Of a stretch of 64,000 nt of DNA, positions 60,449 through 64,000 are shown one piece after another. Position 1 is the first letter of the stretch. Each line of letters begins with the position of its first letter. Position numbers and translations under genes: made by a program. The notes beneath the pieces were generated by a model that worked only from the letters and a program-made list of their open reading frames with translations, searched no databases and was not told the DNA's origin. The stretch lies in assembly GCA_021739695.1 (NCBI GenBank), contig JAIPBM010000013.1, forward strand, positions 1 through 64,000. The letters are read 5' to 3'. This DNA comes from Flavobacteriales bacterium. Its GTDB lineage: Bacteria > Bacteroidota > Bacteroidia > UBA10329.

Positions 60449-61930
60449 TCACTGGAAAACGGCAGTTATCGCCACGATGGTCGTCTCGTTATAGGGCGCA
60501 GGATTTGTTGAGGCAGGATGCTGAACTGTCAAAAACAAGGTTGAACCATCAGGAGTCATGGCAAGTCCTGTCTGCTCGCAACCTTCAGGACCAACGGTAA
60601 GTCGTTTCACCTTTTTCGGATCCGCCTTCGGACCATCAATAGGAATTAGGTAGGTTTCCATGTAAATTTTTCCCTGTTCCCAAGATTCGATCTTTTCATT
60701 TATGATCATCCCCACGCTAGCATCCTCACAAACGATCAGATAATCCTTGCCGAATTGATTGACTGCGATCAACCCGTCAGGAGCTGTCAGATAGCCCCCA
60801 TCGGGCAATTTCCCACCTTCCAAAAAAACATCCAATCGACCTGTCTCAGGTTCAAAAACAAGAATTCTTCCAAATGGATCATGCGTCTTGTTGATTCCTG
60901 TGCTGACAGGCGCTTTTGTTAAATGATGGGCCATTTTGCCTCCCTTCGAAATAGCATCGGAATAATCGACACTTCCGCCCGACTCACTTATGTAGATCTT
61001 TCCATTGATTCCATCGATCCATTCGTTCGATGTAAGTAGCGTTGCTCCTTTGCGCACTGCGATGTCGTGGATATGGATCAATGAGTCCCGTTCCATCGGA
61101 AGCGCGAACCATGATCCACTTTCAGCATCATCACTCTGACGGTAGGCAAACAACTGACCTTTAGCATAATCACCAGCACTTTCAGCTACGAACTTGAAGA
61201 AAACACCAGGCTGAGCATCATCCGTAAGAAAAACCGTACGATTGTCGGGCATGCAAAAGGCATCCTCGTGAGAGTAACGCCCCATTCCATAAACTTTTCG
61301 AAGCGGTTTTCGGGTTGACATATCCACTTCTACCATCCATCCGAGGTTCTCATTGCGCTTTAAGCCATCAATGTCGGCCGTATCAGCATGGTCAAATTCG
61401 CTATTGTACAATTCCATGTTTGTGGCCGGAGGATATTCCTCAGCAGTAAGAATGGTTCCGTTGGGTGTGACCGTTCCACCACAGTTATGCCAAGTGCCTC
61501 CTAATGCGGAAAAATCGATGTTGTTTCCGTTTCCGACCCGCTTCCAGTTTCCGTTTTCCCGTTTCACTTCAATCCAAGCCATTCCGCCTCCGTTGCCCAA
61601 GGCAGGATTATCATTCCGTAATTCGTGGTTCATGAATAGCAAACCATGTTCGCTCGAACCATCGATAGGTAGATAGCTCAGAAAATCAATCCCTCGCTTA
61701 GCAGGAAGTAATGTGCCATCTGAGTAAACGGCACTGTCATAAACACTTCTATACAGTATATCTACAACTGCCCCATCCGGTACAATTAGTGTTTTGTTGT
61801 TGTAGTTATTGACAACAGAAATGAACTGTAATCCTTCATTGGTCACTTCATAAACAGTTGAACTAGGTTTTTCGGAGCACCCGAAAATCAATAAAGCTGA
61901 AGCTAAAAATAAGTAGGTGGATCTATTCAC
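60449..61930 (-). CDS. DUF839/PhoX-like lipoprotein phosphatase
   Basis: The 493-aa product has a lipobox (LLIFGC, Cys18). The body follows the PhoX/DUF839 plan: LLFMNHELRNDNPALGNGGGMAW, GTWHNCGGTVTPNGTILTAEEY, GMGRYSHEDAFCMPDNRTVFLTDD, and a closing AMTPDGSTLFLTVQHPA. PhoX enzymes are calcium/iron phosphatases; the acidic and His residues in these motifs are the expected metal ligands. It stands alone, so it is probably a surface or periplasmic phosphate-scavenging enzyme. Confidence 0.87.
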   Translation of the reverse strand: MNRSTYLFLASALLIFGCSEKPSSTVYEVTNEGLQFISVVNNYNNKTLIVPDGAVVDILYRSVYDSAVYSDGTLLPAKRGIDFLSYLPIDGSSEHGLLFMNHELRNDNPALGNGGGMAWIEVKRENGNWKRVGNGNNIDFSALGGTWHNCGGTVTPNGTILTAEEYPPATNMELYNSEFDHADTADIDGLKRNENLGWMVEVDMSTRKPLRKVYGMGRYSHEDAFCMPDNRTVFLTDDAQPGVFFKFVAESAGDYAKGQLFAYRQSDDAESGSWFALPMERDSLIHIHDIAVRKGATLLTSNEWIDGINGKIYISESGGSVDYSDAISKGGKMAHHLTKAPVSTGINKTHDPFGRILVFEPETGRLDVFLEGGKLPDGGYLTAPDGLIAVNQFGKDYLIVCEDASVGMIINEKIESWEQGKIYMETYLIPIDGPKADPKKVKRLTVGPEGCEQTGLAMTPDGSTLFLTVQHPASTNPAPYNETTIVAITAVFQ

Positions 61931-62397
61931 AATACGAGTTATTTGAATAAAACTGAAAGATTACGACCTGTAGACCAGACGTGGGCAGTTCGTGGTTTTC
62001 TGGTCACGCTCAAAGTGTCGAAATGATGTTGTTGGTTCAATCTGAATGAACTTTCGGTTGCCTTTTCGAAAACGCAAATACAATACATATTTAATTATAA
62101 AAAAAACAAAATTGTAAGCCAATCGTGCTGCACAAATCAATGATTTGATCAAAGTGGTAGCGGTCTTTGCAAGTTTATTGTAGACATTTTAGCATATAAC
62201 TCGACCAAGAGTTTGACGAGCCTAATGTCTAGTTTGAAACCAATCTAAAGGAGTTCAGAAGGTTATTACATCGTTATTTTACGCAATGGTGTTTACACTA
62301 GTCTATAAGCAAGATGTACTCAGGAATCCAATGTTGCGTTAACGTAATGCGCTAAGATGATTGATTTATTCTCCATGCCCACCAAAGTACGCAGTTG
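61931..62397. other. Intergenic stretch of about 470 bp
   Basis: No gene seen. GACCAGA and TCTGGTC (61973 and 61999) form a weak hairpin near the PhoX promoter side. The right part may include decayed 3' sequence of the neighbouring FN3-type gene, which stops abruptly at 62398. Confidence 0.4.
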
Positions 62398-64000
62398 CTA
62401 CGGTCCGATATTCAACTTACCAGTGTCTTCAATGTAGACTTTAGCTCCATTATCAGACTCAATACTAATGGTATGGCATACCCCAACGTTTGTGGGTAGA
62501 ATATGTGGATTGTGAGGTGTAGATGGAATGAGCACATCAGTGTTTTGGTTGGGTACTTTCAGATCATTCCAGTTGTTACAGTCGTGCCAGTCGATGTTTT
62601 TAACACCATCCCAAAGTCCTGCCTGAAAACCAGTAGTGGTGAATGAAAATGTGACGCAACTGCCTGAATAATCCTGTCCACCGTTGTTGTAGTTGCTGTT
62701 ATTGCTGTAACCTATCCAGTTGCTGGGATCGTTGATTCTCCGAATCCAACCAATTTGATCGGTCGCAGCCATCGAACCAGTATATTTCACCTTGTCGTTA
62801 TTCGAAATTCCTTCAAGGTCGATTGTAAAACACTCCGTATCCTCGGGTCGGGTAGATCCTGCTGTACTGGCATAACCTGGAGCCGATTTCCAACCAGTGG
62901 CCGTCCATCCCCATACAACATCTCCTGTGTAAGTTGCATTATGACTTCCAGCTGGATTTGACCACGCCCCGTTCTGGAAAAGCCAGATCTGGTCGTTCTG
63001 GTTCAGGTCGAAATCGAAGAGGTTACCATTTAGAGAAGTAATGCTCCAGTTTGCATTATCATTAGCTCCGCAATTAATGACTGAGAAGTCTGACGCTGAA
63101 TTACCTGCTCCTTGCAAACACAAGGTCGTTCCCGCAGGAATAGTTCCACCCGATGTGCGAGTGATACGTATCACACCCTCCGTATCTCCCCAAAGCCCTG
63201 ATGAAATACGCTCGAAACCATTGTCGTTGAATTCGATGGAAGCACCAACAGTTATATCTTGAAATGAGAAGAAACACACCTCATCATCGCTTCCACTACC
63301 AAGATATTGCGTATTAACAGAAACGATGGCCATGTCTCCTGCACCGAAATTGGTAATGTCATTTGGGATTACCGAGACCTCAACACCTGAGCTCCAATCC
63401 ATTCCTTTACGAACAAAAATCTCGAAGTAATAGGTAGTTCCATTGGTCAGTCCACTGACATCCACCGTATTGGTGTTAAAATCAGCAAAATAAACCACCT
63501 GATTAGGAGCTGCATAAACGGCATCGGGTGCATATGCGGAACCATCGCCCGAAGGACTGAAACCGATACCTGGCGTTTCGTTAGCTACAACCAATACCTC
63601 ATCGAAGCAGGCCACATTCGGGTTGGTCCATGAAACCAGTGCTGATTGGTCGTTTCCGACCGCGTTGGCAAGAGTCACATCGCCCAACTCTGCAATTCGC
63701 GTTAGCGAAGTACTGGTTGAGTACTCGTAATCACTGCCCGAACCCAAGGAATATGCATATAAGCGAAAGGTGTACGAATTCCCGAATGTTAGGCCTGTGA
63801 CAGAGGCGGTAGTACCAGAACCAATGTACAGCACACGCGAGTTGGGAGTTGTTGTTCCGAAAGTTGGGGCCAACGAGTAATTCAAATTCCAAGTTTGGGA
63901 GGAAGGGTCCAGACCATTAACGCTATGTGCACCAGTGACCTCTCTCGCTACAAGCAAGTATCCATCAACATTGCCAATTGCTGGAGTTGTCCACGAAAGC
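62398..64000 (-). CDS. FN3-type/lamin-tail-like surface protein, 5' end outside window, no sorting domain
   Basis: The frame is open from the right edge to the TAG at 62398, over 530 codons; a TTG at 63957 is not the real start because the upstream bases keep coding (WTTPAIGNVDGYLLVARE). It holds FN3-like repeats (VTGLTFGNSYTFRLYAYS, VSGLTNGTTYYFEIFVRKG), a lamin-tail-like domain (DDEVCFFSFQDITVGASIEFNDNG), and a NIDWHDCNNWNDLKVPNQ segment like the one in the 1-1274 protein. It ends LNIGP with no sorting domain, so the tail appears lost. Confidence 0.82.
   Translation of the reverse strand, partial: LSWTTPAIGNVDGYLLVAREVTGAHSVNGLDPSSQTWNLNYSLAPTFGTTTPNSRVLYIGSGTTASVTGLTFGNSYTFRLYAYSLGSGSDYEYSTSTSLTRIAELGDVTLANAVGNDQSALVSWTNPNVACFDEVLVVANETPGIGFSPSGDGSAYAPDAVYAAPNQVVYFADFNTNTVDVSGLTNGTTYYFEIFVRKGMDWSSGVEVSVIPNDITNFGAGDMAIVSVNTQYLGSGSDDEVCFFSFQDITVGASIEFNDNGFERISSGLWGDTEGVIRITRTSGGTIPAGTTLCLQGAGNSASDFSVINCGANDNANWSITSLNGNLFDFDLNQNDQIWLFQNGAWSNPAGSHNATYTGDVVWGWTATGWKSAPGYASTAGSTRPEDTECFTIDLEGISNNDKVKYTGSMAATDQIGWIRRINDPSNWIGYSNNSNYNNGGQDYSGSCVTFSFTTTGFQAGLWDGVKNIDWHDCNNWNDLKVPNQNTDVLIPSTPHNPHILPTNVGVCHTISIESDNGAKVYIEDTGKLNIGP

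Noticed and set aside
1-64000. CRISPR arrays, rRNA, tRNA, transposase or integrase genes
   Set aside because: None recognised on either strand by reading; short structured RNAs could be missed without a covariance search.

Overview
The window looks like a marine or aquatic Bacteroidota (Flavobacteriales-type) chromosome. Evidence: many secreted proteins end in type IX secretion (T9SS) sorting domains of the YPNP...G.Y form; there are two CarboxypepD_reg/TonB-dependent receptors, a LytS/LytTR two-component pair, and DUF4249, DUF2490, DUF4407 and DUF6515 family proteins, all typical of that phylum. No rRNA, tRNA, CRISPR array, transposase or integrase was recognised by reading. Both window edges cut minus-strand surface-protein genes.

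Layout. 1-1274: 3'-cut surface protein. 1470-3392: TPR/HTH regulator. 3393-4305: gene-poor stretch with a decayed sorting-domain remnant. 4306-10721: a tight efflux/signalling operon (TolC-like, MacA-like, MacB-like ATPase and permease, LytS-type kinase, LytTR regulator). 10871-15642: TonB-dependent receptor, DUF4249 lipoprotein, Gly/Met/Pro-rich lipoprotein and a small protein, all overlapping or nearly so. 15877-23396: a polar run of arylsulfotransferase-like, CotH-kinase-like, beta-propeller, lipoprotein, VTC polyphosphate polymerase-like, DUF4956 and DUF2490 genes. 23578-24771: a DUF6515-like protein and small ORFs.

25098-55108 is accessory DNA rich in defence-type genes. It holds an XRE/ImmA-type pair with palindromic upstream sites; a divergent three-gene ubiquitin-like conjugation operon (triple Ubl, DUF6791-ThiF E1, DUF6527/BubE-like) followed by a small PD-(D/E)XK-like protein; and a Pycsar system (class III cyclase with AGS-C-like tail plus PycTM effector) lying inside a duplicated T9SS cassette, one copy of which is truncated. 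After these come a long run of small Cys-rich or Lys/Pro-rich proteins with a frameshifted DUF2158 gene; a patatin/GH19/membrane-protein module; a DUF4407 protein with an SH3-like partner; an AIPR-family protein; and two tandem TolB-like/TPR/AraC-HTH paralogues. A 77-78 bp compound palindromic repeat occurs at 51348 and 59822.

55156-64000 holds a TonB-dependent receptor, a divergent MDR oxidoreductase / small membrane protein / dehalogenase-like operon behind a strong palindrome, a PhoX-like DUF839 lipoprotein, and a minus-strand FN3-type surface protein that stops without a sorting domain and continues past the right edge.

All family calls rest on reading motifs by eye; no database search was run. 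The best leads are the ubiquitin-like operon with no separate E2 gene, the Pycsar insertion into a duplicated surface-protein cassette, and the uncharacterised 39.6-49 kb small-protein/patatin/GH19/DUF4407 region with a shared 30-bp upstream element.
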